NCBI GenBank assembly: GCA_963838155.1
Contig: CAWIQE010000038.1
Location: 124,001 to 188,000, forward strand
Direction: 5' to 3'
Length of the DNA: 64,000 nt
From: Pararhizobium_B sp963838155
GTDB lineage: Bacteria > Pseudomonadota > Alphaproteobacteria > Rhizobiales > Rhizobiaceae
Part shown: piece by piece, positions 51,100-60,302 of the stretch
Layout of the letters: the number at the start of each line of letters is the position of its first letter
Position numbering within the stretch: position 1 is the first letter of the stretch
Position numbers and translations under genes: made by a program
The notes under the pieces: generated by a model
The model's input: only the letters and a program-made list of their open reading frames with translations
Databases searched by the model: none
Told to the model about the DNA's origin: nothing

Positions 51100-51906
51100 A
51101 TGACCCTCCCCGATTCCCGAGACGTCCTCGCCATGGCCATGGCCGTCGCCGCCGCCGCCCTGATGCCCGCCGCGACGATGGCCGGCGATGCCGACAAGCC
51201 CGCCGCCAAGTCCGCATCCTTCGTCGACAATTTCGACGGCTTCGACAGGAAGCGCTGGTACGTCTCCGACGGCTGGACCAACGGCCCGCATCAGAACTGC
51301 ACCTGGTCCAAGCACGAACTGAAGGTGACGAAGGGCGTCCTGGAGCTGCATTTCGACAAGAAGGCCTTCAAGGATCGCGACTATTCCTGCGCGGAACTCC
51401 ACACCAGGAAGCAATACTCCTACGGCACCTACGAGGCGCGCATGAAGACCGACGCCGGGCCCGGCCTCAACGCCGCCTTCTTCACCTATGTCGGCGCGAA
51501 CGAAAAGAAGCCCCACGACGAAATCGACTTCGAGGTGCTGACGAAGAACCCGAAGAAGGTGCAGCTCAACGTCTTCGCCGCGGGCAAGGGCAAGAACGAA
51601 AAGCTGGTCGACGTGAAGGGCGGCTCCGACAAGGCCTACCACGACTACGCCTTCATCTGGGAGCCGAAGCGGCTGAGGTGGTACGTCGACGGCACTCTCG
51701 TCAACACCATCACGGACCCGGCGAAGATCCCGAGCCACGCCCAGAACATTTTCTTCAGCCTCTGGGGGAGCGACACCCTGTCGGACTGGATGGGCAAATT
51801 CGAGGATCCGGGACGCCAGGTCACCCTCGAAGTGGACCGGGTGGCCTATACGGCGCCTGGCGACAAGTGCCAGTTCGAGGGTTCCCTCGCCTGCGGGCAG
51901 GAATGA
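51100..51906 (+). CDS. exoK: Endo-beta-1,3-1,4-glycanase ExoK (GH16)
   Basis: Secreted glycoside hydrolase family 16 enzyme of 268 residues. A signal peptide of about 28 residues ends at ATMAG. The catalytic EIDFE motif is at residues 141-145 (nucleophile Glu141, acid/base Glu145, Asp143 between). Segments HQNCTWSK, YGTYEARMK, AFFTYVG and FFSLWGSDTLSDWMG closely match rhizobial ExoK, which trims succinoglycan-type exopolysaccharide. The other exo genes are absent here apart from one glycosyltransferase that faces it. Confidence 0.92.
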   Translation: MTLPDSRDVLAMAMAVAAAALMPAATMAGDADKPAAKSASFVDNFDGFDRKRWYVSDGWTNGPHQNCTWSKHELKVTKGVLELHFDKKAFKDRDYSCAELHTRKQYSYGTYEARMKTDAGPGLNAAFFTYVGANEKKPHDEIDFEVLTKNPKKVQLNVFAAGKGKNEKLVDVKGGSDKAYHDYAFIWEPKRLRWYVDGTLVNTITDPAKIPSHAQNIFFSLWGSDTLSDWMGKFEDPGRQVTLEVDRVAYTAPGDKCQFEGSLACGQE

Positions 51907-51925
51907 TCCGGCAGCTCCGGCGCAC

Positions 51926-53140
51926 TCAGGCGGCCGCCGCCGGGGACACGTAGCGGTCCGGCGAGGAGGCGTCGACGGACGGGTCGATGCGGGCCGCTTC
52001 CCCGGTCTTCCGCGGCGACCCGTTCGTAGAGGTCGTCCAGGAAGCTTCCCGCCGCCTCGCTCGCGAACATCCGCTCGGCCGTCCCGCGCGCCTCCCGGCG
52101 CAGCGGGCGAAGCGAAGCGGGATCGCCCAGGAAGCCTTCGATCCGCCGCAGCGCGCCGTCGGCGAGGCGTTCGACCTCGTCGCGGAAATGGTCCGCATAG
52201 GCCTTCTCGCCGCGCGCCGCATAGCCGCCAGGCGTCCACCATTCCCCGGTGTCCGTCATCTGCACCGGAAGCACGATCCCGTTCACCCCGTCGGTCAGGA
52301 ATTCCGGCAGCGCGCACACGCCCGTCCCGATGACGGGGGTGTGCTCCGACATGGATTCGATCGCCGAATATCCGAACGTGTCGGCGAAGGTCGCGAGGAT
52401 GCTGAAATGCGAGGCCCTGAGGAGCCGGCGCACCTCCGGGTTGGGCAGCTGCCTGTGAAAGCTGACGTTCTCGAGGTCGAGCAGCTTCAGATAGGGCTCG
52501 AAGAACGCCGGATCCGTCGGATCGGTCCAGACCGGGCCGCCCACCTTGAGGGACGACACGACCGTCACCTCCAGCGGCAGGCCGCGCCTGAGCGCCTTCT
52601 CGGCCATCCGGACCGCGACGCATCCCCCCTTCCGCCCGAAATGCGCCCCGATGAAAATGATCCTGAGCCTGTCCACCGGATCGTCGGCGAGCGCGTCGGG
52701 CAGGTCGGGAACGACGATGTTCGGATGGCGGACCATCAGCTTGTCGGCGAGCAGCCCGGCCTCCGGCTCGCCGGCGTGCTGGGCGAGGAACTGGCGCTTT
52801 GCGAAATGCGAGAGGGCGATGATGCGGCGGCACCGGGCATCGGCGATGCGCGACGTCATGTACCGCACGAGCCGGCTGCGCCTTGCGAGCGCGAAATGCC
52901 GCGGGAGATGGGACTCGAACGACATGATGAATTTGGAGGAATTCACCGGGATCCGGTTGAAGGCGTGCACGAGGTCGACCCGCGTTGCAGGCTCGATGAA
53001 CGTCACGCCCTCCAGCTTCGGCGACACGAAGTTGAACGGCACGAACCGCTGCGGCAGAAGCGTGTGCCGGGAGGCCCGGGGGTGACGAAACTCGTCGGAT
53101 ATCGGTCGCGATAGACCGCGATGCGCAGCGGCGATTTCAT
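51926..53140 (-). CDS. Glycosyltransferase, GT4 type (two frameshifts)
   Basis: A GT4-like glycosyltransferase. The readable core (down from 53042) has LRIIFIGAHFGRKGGCVAVRMAEKALRRG-type donor-domain start and the ESMSEHTPVIGTG...LTDGVNGIVLP nucleotide-sugar motif. The N-terminal strand MKSPLRIAVYRDRYPTSF starts at 53140 in another frame; adding one base to the GGGGG at 53078-53082 joins it. At the C-terminus, dropping one base from the CCCC at 52000-52003 moves the end from an implausible overlap with exoK (stop 51846) to a stop at 51926, 19 bp from exoK. Both edits give one coherent protein of about 404 residues. An exopolysaccharide role is inferred from exoK. Confidence 0.8.
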
Positions 53141-53427
53141 CGGCAGGAACTCTATTCGAAGGCGGTTTCCCCCGTCAACAAACGGCGGGCGGCAAGGTTC
53201 CGCCGCGGCCTGCCGGAAACCGGGCGAACCGCCGTCACTCCGGCGCGGCGGCCTTCCTCCGGCGCCGCCACGCACTCGATCGCCCCCTTGCCGAACTCGT
53301 GGCTGTGCCTGGAGAACCGCCGCGCGACGCCAAAAAAGGAATTTTCGCAACGCCAAGCATTCTGCATACAGCATTCGGTACTTGATCTGCAGTGCTGCGG
53401 ACGATCGCCGGCAAGGGGATCGCCGCT

Positions 53428-54273
53428 CTAGGCTTCCGGGGTTTTCGCCCGGATGTCCCTCTCCAGCAGCGCGCGCAGCTCGCCGGTCACCTCCGGCGTC
53501 GTGCCGAACCAGTGCCGGAAGCCGTCGACCGCCTGGTAGAGCAGCATTCCGAGACCGTCGACGGTCCGGTGCCCCCGGGCCTCCGCCGCCTTGAGCAGAT
53601 CCGTCCGCAGCGGTACGTAGACGATGTCGCAGACCGTCGCGCCGGGCTTGAGACGGCCGAGATCGATCCGCAGCGGCGGCTGGCCGGCCATGCCGAGGCT
53701 GGTTGCGTTCACCAGCAGGTCGGCCTCGGGAAGGAGCCCGTCGACCGCGGCGAAGGAATGGGCGGTGGTGCCCCCGCCGAAATGGGAGGCGATGGCCTCG
53801 GCCTTTTCCTCGGTCCGGTTGCAGACCGCGACTTCGAGCCCCCGCCCCATCAGGCCGAAGACCGCCGCGCGGGTCGCGCCCCCGGCCCCGAGCACCACGG
53901 CGCGGCGCGCCCCGCGATCCCATCCGGGAGCGCAGGCGTCGAGATTCCCCATGAAGCCGGCCGCATCGGTGTTGCCGCCCACGAGGACGCCGTCCTGGCG
54001 CCACAGCGTGTTGACCGCGCCCATCGCCCGGGCGGCATCGTCGATGCGACGGAGATGCGGAATGACCGCGCTCTTGTGCGGAACCGTGACGTTGCCGCCG
54101 ATCCATCCCTCCTCGTCGAACCGGTCGAAGAAGGCGCCGAGCGCGTCCGGCGCTACGTCGACCGCCTCGTAGCTTCCGTCGATGCCGTAGCGCGCGAGCC
54201 AGTAGCCGTGCAGCATGGGCGAGCGCGAATGCCCGATCGGATGCCCCATCACGAAAGCGCGTTTGCCCGTCAT
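53428..54273 (-). CDS. aroE: Shikimate dehydrogenase
   Basis: A 281-residue NADP-dependent enzyme of the shikimate pathway (3-dehydroshikimate to shikimate). SRSPMLHGYWL binds shikimate, the catalytic lysine is in GNVTVPHKSAVIPH, the partner Asp in GGNTDAAGF, and the cofactor loop is VLGAGGATRAA followed by NRT. The start at 54273 is preceded by three 12-bp repeats each carrying GGGAGAGGG. It is not next to other aro genes. A quinate/shikimate-type paralogue is possible. Confidence 0.93.
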   Translation of the reverse strand: MTGKRAFVMGHPIGHSRSPMLHGYWLARYGIDGSYEAVDVAPDALGAFFDRFDEEGWIGGNVTVPHKSAVIPHLRRIDDAARAMGAVNTLWRQDGVLVGGNTDAAGFMGNLDACAPGWDRGARRAVVLGAGGATRAAVFGLMGRGLEVAVCNRTEEKAEAIASHFGGGTTAHSFAAVDGLLPEADLLVNATSLGMAGQPPLRIDLGRLKPGATVCDIVYVPLRTDLLKAAEARGHRTVDGLGMLLYQAVDGFRHWFGTTPEVTGELRALLERDIRAKTPEA

Positions 54274-54274
54274 T

Positions 54275-54310
54275 GCCCTCTCCCTGCCCCTCTCCCTGCC
54301 CCTCTCCCTG
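54275..54310. repeat. Three 12-bp tandem repeats over the aroE ribosome site
   Basis: The unit CCCCTCTCCCTG occurs three times (first unit with one change), which on the minus strand gives three copies of GGGAGAGGG directly before the aroE ATG. Repeat number changes would alter spacing or number of ribosome-site-like sequences. Confidence 0.7.
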
Positions 54311-54542
54311 CACGTCGGCCCCGGGCGGGACGCGCGTCTCCCGCGGCCGTCGCCCGGGCCCGGTCTGATCGGTTCCCGCGCGGCCGTCAAGAGCCCCCGT
54401 CCGGCGCCCCCGTCCGGCGGCCGGTTCGACCGCACGAAGCCGATTGACTGGCACGCCGCGGCGATTATGATGGCCGACGCGAGCATGCTTCGAAATGAAC
54501 GCATGGGTTGCCGGGCACTCGCGAATCGAAGGGGGAATTCCC

Positions 54543-54983
54543 ATGCCGTCCTTGTACCGATCGAAGATCGTTCTCCTGGCCGTGGCGGCGCTGATCGCCA
54601 TCGGCCTTTCCAACACCGCCGAGGCCGCCAGCGGCCACGTGAGGTTCGCGGTCTACAAGGCCGGCTTCTTCGTCGGCGGGTCCGGCGGGAAGGGCACGCT
54701 GACCTTCAACGGCCGGCGCTACCCGATCACGATCGGCGGCATCTCCGCCGGCTTCGTCTTCGGCGCCTCCAAGACCTATTTCGACGGCACCGTGCGCCAC
54801 ATCCGCCGCCCGAGGGACGTGGCGGGGGTCTACGGCGCCGCCGGTGGGGGCGGCGCGCTCGGCGTCGGCGCCCGCACCATCGTCCTGCGCAACGAGAAGG
54901 GCGCCGTGCTGACGCTGACCGGCCGGCAGGTCGGACTACAGATCAATGCGGACCTGAGCGGGATGAGCATCTCCCTGAGGTGA
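54543..54983 (+). CDS. Secreted glycine-rich protein of unknown function
   Basis: A 146-residue protein with a signal peptide (about residues 1-28, ending NTAEAA). The mature part is rich in Gly and beta-strand-forming residues: AGFFVGGSGGKGTLTFNGRRYPITIGGISAGFVFGASKTYF, then a Gly-rich stretch and GRQVGLQINADLSGMSISL at the end. I have seen this pattern in secreted alphaproteobacterial proteins but cannot name a function. GGGGGAA precedes the ATG at 54543, so expression is likely. Confidence 0.8.
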   Translation: MPSLYRSKIVLLAVAALIAIGLSNTAEAASGHVRFAVYKAGFFVGGSGGKGTLTFNGRRYPITIGGISAGFVFGASKTYFDGTVRHIRRPRDVAGVYGAAGGGGALGVGARTIVLRNEKGAVLTLTGRQVGLQINADLSGMSISLR

Positions 54984-55013
54984 GACGGCCGGCCCGGCCG
55001 CGTTCGCCCGACC

Positions 55014-56606
55014 TCAGTTCTGCGCGCGCGACAGCGACACGACATTCGGCGGGACGACGTCGCCGCCGAAGAAGCGGAACGTGTTCCGCCCATCGGCCTT
55101 GGCACGGTAGAGGGCGTCGTCGGCCTTCTTCATCAGGTCGTCGGGCATGGTCCCGTCGACCGGCGCCAGCGCGATCCCGATGCTGGTGCCCATGAGGGTC
55201 CTCGGTCCCTCGAGCGAGAACGGCTCCCGGAATGCCTCCAGGATCCGCTCGGCGACCACGATGAGGTCCGTCGGGCGTTCGAAGCCTGCGCAGATCAGCG
55301 CGAACTCGTCTCCGCCGATGCGGGCGACCGTGTCCTCGATCCGCGAGACGGCCTTGAGACGCCGGGCCGCTTCCTTGAGCAGGACGTCGCCGGCGGAGTG
55401 GCCGAAGGCATCGTTGACCGCCTTGAACCGGTCGAGATCGAGATACATCACCGCGAACGGCGTGCCCTGCCGGCCGAGCTGCGCCGAGGCCTGCTCCAGG
55501 CGATCCCTCAGCAATCTGCGATTGGGCAGGCCCGTGAGCTCGTCCGACAGCGCCAGGTGCCTGATTTCCGCATCGAGCCGCTTGCGTTCGGTCGCCTCGA
55601 TCACGGTGCCCTCGAAATAGAGGATTTCGCCGTCCTTGCCCCGGATCGTCCAGCTGGTCTCCGAGATCCAGACGCGCTCGCCCGTCCTGTGCCGGCGGAT
55701 TTCCGACACCAGGTCCACGACCCGCCCCGCCCGGGCGACCCGCCGCTTCCATTCCTCGCGGCGGCCCGGGTCGACGTACCATTCCGAGCCGAGGTCGCCG
55801 AAAGCCTCGAGCAGCTCGGTCTCCGTGGCATAGCCGTGCAAATGGGCGAGCGCCGGATTTGCCCGCAGCAGGCGCCCGTCCGGGCTGGAGCGGTAGATGC
55901 CGACCACCGCGTTTTCGAAGAGCGCCCGATACTCCGCTTCAGCTTCCACCAGCCGGCGCTCCTGCACGTCACGCTCCTTCAGCGCCTGCCGATGCGCCCG
56001 CGCCAGCACCCACTGCCTGCGCAGGGTGCGCCCGGAGCGCGCCCGCACGATGGAGAGAAGGCCATTCATGAGCAGCAGCGCCACCGCGAAAACGCCCGCA
56101 TGCAGGTCGTCGAAGCCGCCGTCGACATAGGCGGCGAACAGGATGGCGCTCGACGACAACCCCATGAGGACCGTCGCCAGGAAGGAGGCCGGCAGCGTCG
56201 TGTAGAAGATCGCGGGCAGCAGGAACACGATCGTCTCCGCCACGTTGCGCTGCACGGTCAGGAGCCCGGCGGAGCAGAAGCTGAGCGTCAGGCCCCAGAT
56301 GGCCAGGAGGAGGACGCTCGGGACGCCGCGGCCCTTGCGGACGAGCGCGAGGCAGCCGAGCGAGACCGCCAGCTGCATCGCACGCGGCACGATGGCGTGG
56401 CGGAGGTCGGCGCTGTCGAGCGCGAATGAATTGACGAGGAAGAAGACGACGCTGATGACCGCCGTCAGCGCGAACAGGAATTCGCATTGCCGTCGGGTGT
56501 CCCGAAGCTGCGAAAGCCGAAAGTCCCGCTCCAGGGCCCTCTCGGAGAATTCGCCCGTGAGAGCGGACAGGAGCGGTTTCTTTTCGGAGGTTGCAATCCC
56601 CGTCAT
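55014..56606 (-). CDS. Membrane-bound PAS-GGDEF diguanylate cyclase
   Basis: A 530-residue signalling protein. Residues about 45-185 form five to six membrane helices, 186-225 a coiled coil, 225-345 a PAS domain with PAC segment (ENAVVGIYRSSPDG to EATERKRLDAE), and 350-515 the GGDEF domain. The active motif GGDEF is at 431-435 and an inhibitory-site RxxD (RIED, 422-425) lies five residues before it, so it should make cyclic di-GMP with product feedback. No EAL domain is present. The start is the ATG that precedes the cytoplasmic N-tail. Confidence 0.94.
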   Translation of the reverse strand: MTGIATSEKKPLLSALTGEFSERALERDFRLSQLRDTRRQCEFLFALTAVISVVFFLVNSFALDSADLRHAIVPRAMQLAVSLGCLALVRKGRGVPSVLLLAIWGLTLSFCSAGLLTVQRNVAETIVFLLPAIFYTTLPASFLATVLMGLSSSAILFAAYVDGGFDDLHAGVFAVALLLMNGLLSIVRARSGRTLRRQWVLARAHRQALKERDVQERRLVEAEAEYRALFENAVVGIYRSSPDGRLLRANPALAHLHGYATETELLEAFGDLGSEWYVDPGRREEWKRRVARAGRVVDLVSEIRRHRTGERVWISETSWTIRGKDGEILYFEGTVIEATERKRLDAEIRHLALSDELTGLPNRRLLRDRLEQASAQLGRQGTPFAVMYLDLDRFKAVNDAFGHSAGDVLLKEAARRLKAVSRIEDTVARIGGDEFALICAGFERPTDLIVVAERILEAFREPFSLEGPRTLMGTSIGIALAPVDGTMPDDLMKKADDALYRAKADGRNTFRFFGGDVVPPNVVSLSRAQN

Positions 56607-57003
56607 CACGCGTCTTTCGGGTCTCGTTCGTCGGCTCTCGAAAGAATGGCCGCCCCATATCAAAATCGATAAGCGTTAAGGATCGCCAAAAACGAGGGCC
56701 CCGCGGCGCAATAATTATTTTCGAGACCGGGCGGCCCGCGTCGGCCGCCAATCGGGAGATCCGTGCGCATGGCCCTCGAAGGGCGTCGCCGCGGCTGGTT
56801 TTCTATGCAACGGCCCCACGGATCGGTGTGCATCTGACTATTTTGTTCGCAGGTCAATCCTTGCCTAAAGGATATGCATCGCCGCGAATGCCCGTGTTTT
56901 CCCGAGCCCGATCAAACCTTTAGACCGGCGCCGTGCGGCCGCCGGGAGACTGGCATGGACCTTGCTCGCCTTTCCGGTCGAGGAATTGCCTGGAGATCGG
57001 ACC
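56607..57003. other. Intergenic region before the PotABCD-like operon (397 bp, no gene)
   Basis: No gene is supported. The region includes AT-rich patches unusual for this genome, among them the palindrome AATAATTATT at about 56709-56718, and TTGTTC with TAAAGG 17 bp on (around 56840) as a weak plus-strand promoter candidate. The ribosome site of the ATPase gene is GGAGATC at 56992-56998. Confidence 0.4.
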
Positions 57004-58002
57004 GTGACCGCTCAAGCACTCGAGCTCGTTGCCCTGACGAAGACCTACGGCCAGACGGTCGCCGTCGACGCGATCGATCTCAGGATCCCGGCCGGGACCT
57101 ACAGCTGCCTGCTGGGCCCGTCGGGATGCGGCAAGTCGTCCACGCTGCGGATGATCGCCGGCCACGAGCGTGCGAGTTCGGGAGACATCGTGCTGGGCAA
57201 CCAGAACGTCACCGACCTCCAGCCGGCGCTGAGGGGCACGGCGATGATGTTCCAGAGCTACGCGCTGTTTCCCCATCTGTCGGTGCGCGACAACGTCGCC
57301 TTTTCCCTGCGGATGAAGGGCGTGCCCAAGGCGGATCGCTACCGCCGCGCCGAGGAGATGCTGGCGCTCGTCGACATGGACGGCTTTGCCGCGCGCCTGC
57401 CGGCCCAGCTCTCCGGCGGCCAGCAGCAGCGCGTCGCCCTCGCCCGCGCGCTCGTGACCGACCCGGCGATCCTCCTCCTCGACGAGCCGCTCTCCGCCCT
57501 CGACCCGTTCCTGAGGATCCGGATGCGGGCGGAACTCAAGCGCATCCAGAAGGACCTCGGCATCTCCTTCATCCACGTCACCCACACGCAGGAGGAGGCG
57601 ATGGCGCTCGCCGACCTCGTCGTCGTCATGAAGGACGGGCGGATCGAGCAGTCCGGCACCGCCCGCAGCGTCTTCGACCGGCCGCGCACGGAATTCGTCG
57701 CCCGTTTCATGGGCGGTCACAACATCATCCGCCTGGAGGACCGCACGGTCGCCGTCCGCGCCGACCAGATGACGATCGGCCGCCTGGCGAACGGCGCCGC
57801 TCTGTCGCTCGCCGGAACGGTGACCGGTGTCGAGTACCAGGGCACCAGCGTCCACGTCGCCGTCGAGACGGCCTCCTCCGGCGAAGTCTCCGTCGTCGTT
57901 CCGGACCGCGCCTTCTTCAGCCAGCCCTTCGAGATCGGCGAGAGCGCGCATGTCGCGTGGGCGGGCGACGACATGCATGCCCTCGCCGCGACCGGCGCAT
58001 GA
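57004..58002 (+). CDS. Spermidine/putrescine-type ABC transporter ATP-binding protein (PotA type)
   Basis: A 332-residue ATPase. Walker A is GPSGCGKSS, signature LSGGQQQRVALARALV, Walker B ILLLDEPLSALD, with a C-terminal TOBE-like regulatory domain (VAVRADQMTIG). The GTG at 57004, seven bases after GGAGA, gives the normal N-terminus; an upstream TTG at 56962 is less likely. It leads an operon with a Tat-exported binding protein and two permeases. Confidence 0.92.
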   Translation: MTAQALELVALTKTYGQTVAVDAIDLRIPAGTYSCLLGPSGCGKSSTLRMIAGHERASSGDIVLGNQNVTDLQPALRGTAMMFQSYALFPHLSVRDNVAFSLRMKGVPKADRYRRAEEMLALVDMDGFAARLPAQLSGGQQQRVALARALVTDPAILLLDEPLSALDPFLRIRMRAELKRIQKDLGISFIHVTHTQEEAMALADLVVVMKDGRIEQSGTARSVFDRPRTEFVARFMGGHNIIRLEDRTVAVRADQMTIGRLANGAALSLAGTVTGVEYQGTSVHVAVETASSGEVSVVVPDRAFFSQPFEIGESAHVAWAGDDMHALAATGA

Positions 58003-58045
58003 AGGCCGGTGCCGACATTTCCATAAACCCCAGGGGAGAATGACC

Positions 58046-59332
58046 ATGAAATACCGACTGAATGGCACGAGCGTCGACCGGCGCACCTTCTTGAAGGGGA
58101 CGGCCGCCGCCGCGGGCGCGGCGATCGGCTCCCAGGCGATCACCGGCTTCCCCGCCGTTCATGCCGCCGAGAGCGTGACGCTGCGCTATCTCGGCACGGC
58201 GACCAACCAGTCGAACGACATCGCCAGGAAGGCGAAGGAAGAGACCGGCATCACCATCAAGTACATCCCGGTCACGACCGACGACGTCGCCAAGCGCATC
58301 ATCACCCAGCCGAACTCGTTCGACCTCGTCGACACCGAGTATTTCTCCCTGCCGAAGCTGGTGCCGTCGGGCAACCTGATGGGCATGGACGCCAAGAAGA
58401 TCGAGCTGGCGGACAAGATCACGCCCGTGCTGACGAAGGGGACGATCGACGGCAAGGACATCGGCAACCAGGGCACCGCGCCGTGGAAGACCTTCTATCT
58501 GGAAGGCAAGCATTCGAAGTCGTTCGCCAAGTCGCCGACCGGCTTCATGACGCTGATCCCGACGACCTACAACGCCGACTCCCTCGGCGACCGTCCCGAC
58601 ATGATCGACGGCGACGTCAAGCACTGGTCGATGCTGCTCGACCCCAAGCTGAAGGGCAAGACGGCGCTGATCAACATTCCGTCGATCGGCATCATGGATG
58701 CCGCCATGGCGATCGAGTCCGCCGGACTGCTCAAGTACGAGGACAAGGGCAACCAGACCAAGGAAGAGATCGACAAGACCATGGAGATCCTGACCAAGGC
58801 CAAGAAGGACGGCCAGTTCCGCGCCTTCTGGACGGACTTCAACGAGTCCGTGAACCTGATGGCTTCCGGCGAGGTCGTGCTCCAGTCGATGTGGTCGCCC
58901 GCCGTGACGGCGGTACGCTCCAAGGGCATCAAGTGCACCTATCTCGCGCTCGAGGAAGGCTATCGCGGCTGGGCCTCCGGCTTCGCCCTGCCGCGCACTC
59001 TTCGCGGAAAGAAGCTCGACGCGGCCTACGAGTTCATCAATTGGTTCCTGTCCGGCTGGGCCGGCGCCTACCTCTCGCGCCAGGGCTACTATCCCGCCGT
59101 GCTCGAAACCGCCAAGACGAACATGAAGCCCTACGAATGGGCCTACTGGTACGAGGGAAAGCCCGCCTCGGAGGATATCCACGCGCCCGACGGAACCCTG
59201 ATCGAGAAGGCCGGCGCCGTGCGCGACGGCGGCGCATACGACACCCGCATGAGCCGCATCGCCTGCTGGAACTCCGTCATGGACAACAACGAATACCTCG
59301 TCCAGAAGTGGAACCAGTTCGTCGCGGCCTGA
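58046..59332 (+). CDS. Spermidine/putrescine-type ABC transporter substrate-binding protein, Tat-exported
   Basis: Binding protein of 428 residues. The N-terminus has a twin-arginine signal, DRRTFLKGTAAAAGAA, so it should be exported folded. PotD-like features include the segments VTTDDVAKRIITQPNSFDLVD and MWSPAVTAVRSKGIKC. GGGGAG seven bases before the second ATG at 58046 favours that start over 58040. The family binds polyamines, but also other amines, opines or small acids; a racemase gene downstream suggests a chiral amino-acid-like substrate (inference). Confidence 0.92.
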   Translation: MKYRLNGTSVDRRTFLKGTAAAAGAAIGSQAITGFPAVHAAESVTLRYLGTATNQSNDIARKAKEETGITIKYIPVTTDDVAKRIITQPNSFDLVDTEYFSLPKLVPSGNLMGMDAKKIELADKITPVLTKGTIDGKDIGNQGTAPWKTFYLEGKHSKSFAKSPTGFMTLIPTTYNADSLGDRPDMIDGDVKHWSMLLDPKLKGKTALINIPSIGIMDAAMAIESAGLLKYEDKGNQTKEEIDKTMEILTKAKKDGQFRAFWTDFNESVNLMASGEVVLQSMWSPAVTAVRSKGIKCTYLALEEGYRGWASGFALPRTLRGKKLDAAYEFINWFLSGWAGAYLSRQGYYPAVLETAKTNMKPYEWAYWYEGKPASEDIHAPDGTLIEKAGAVRDGGAYDTRMSRIACWNSVMDNNEYLVQKWNQFVAA

Positions 59333-59333
59333 G

Positions 59334-60299
59334 ATGAGCGCTCAAGATCACGCCGGGGCGGCGCTGCCGCCCCGCACCTCCCTCGCCGAAGGCTTCGTCG
59401 GCGCGCGCGCCATGATCGCAAGTCCGTCGCGCGCCCGCCGCGCGGCCTATTTCCAGGCGGCGCCGATGGCGCTGGTCTACTTCCTGTTCTTCGTGCTTCC
59501 GCTGGTGGCGGTCGTCGTCGTCAGCTTCTGGAAGTACAATTCCTACGCCATCATCCCGGCGCTGACGGCCGAAAACTACACGTCGGTCTTCTCCGGCTGC
59601 GTGGCCGGCCTCCCGTCGCTGTGCACCACCTTCGCCACCTATCTGTCGACGCTCAAGTTCTGCCTGATCGTATGGGCGGTCACGCTCGTGCTCGGCTTCA
59701 CCCTGGCCTATTTCCTCGCCTTCCACGTCCGCACGCTGACCATGCAGGTGGTGCTCGCGCTGCTGTCGATCGTGCCGTTCTGGACGTCGAACGTCATCCG
59801 CATGATCTCGTGGATCCCCCTGCTCGGCCGGGAAGGCCTTCTCAACACCGCCCTGATCGGGCTCGGCATCGTCGACCGGCCGGTCGACTGGTTCCTCTAT
59901 TCCGATTTCGCGGTGGTCCTAGCCTTCGTCCACCTCTTCACCGCCTTCATGATGGTGCCGATCCTCAACTCGATGTTCCGCATCGACAAATCGCTGATCG
60001 AAGCGGCCTACGACGCCGGAGCGTCCGGCTGGCAGACGGTGTGGAACGTCGTCATCCCGCTCTGCCGGCCCGGCATGATGATCGGGTCGATCTTCGTCGT
60101 TACCATCGTCATGGGCGACTTCATCACCATCGGCGTCATGGGCGGACAGCAGATCGCCTCGGTCGGCAAGATCATCAACGTGCAGACCAACTACCTGCAG
60201 TTTCCGCTCGCCGCCGCCAATGCGGTGATCCTGCTCTGCGTGGTGCTCGCCATCATCTGGGGCATGACGCGGATCGTCGACATCCGCAAGGAGCTTTGA
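59334..60299 (+). CDS. Spermidine/putrescine-type ABC transporter permease (PotB type)
   Basis: Inner-membrane permease of 321 residues. The EAA loop reads KSLIEAAYDAGASGWQTVWNVVIPL; six helices are visible with a longer cytoplasmic N-tail. The ATG lies one base after the binding-protein stop. It pairs with the PotC-like permease. Confidence 0.94.
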   Translation: MSAQDHAGAALPPRTSLAEGFVGARAMIASPSRARRAAYFQAAPMALVYFLFFVLPLVAVVVVSFWKYNSYAIIPALTAENYTSVFSGCVAGLPSLCTTFATYLSTLKFCLIVWAVTLVLGFTLAYFLAFHVRTLTMQVVLALLSIVPFWTSNVIRMISWIPLLGREGLLNTALIGLGIVDRPVDWFLYSDFAVVLAFVHLFTAFMMVPILNSMFRIDKSLIEAAYDAGASGWQTVWNVVIPLCRPGMMIGSIFVVTIVMGDFITIGVMGGQQIASVGKIINVQTNYLQFPLAAANAVILLCVVLAIIWGMTRIVDIRKEL

Positions 60300-60302
60300 A
60301 CG

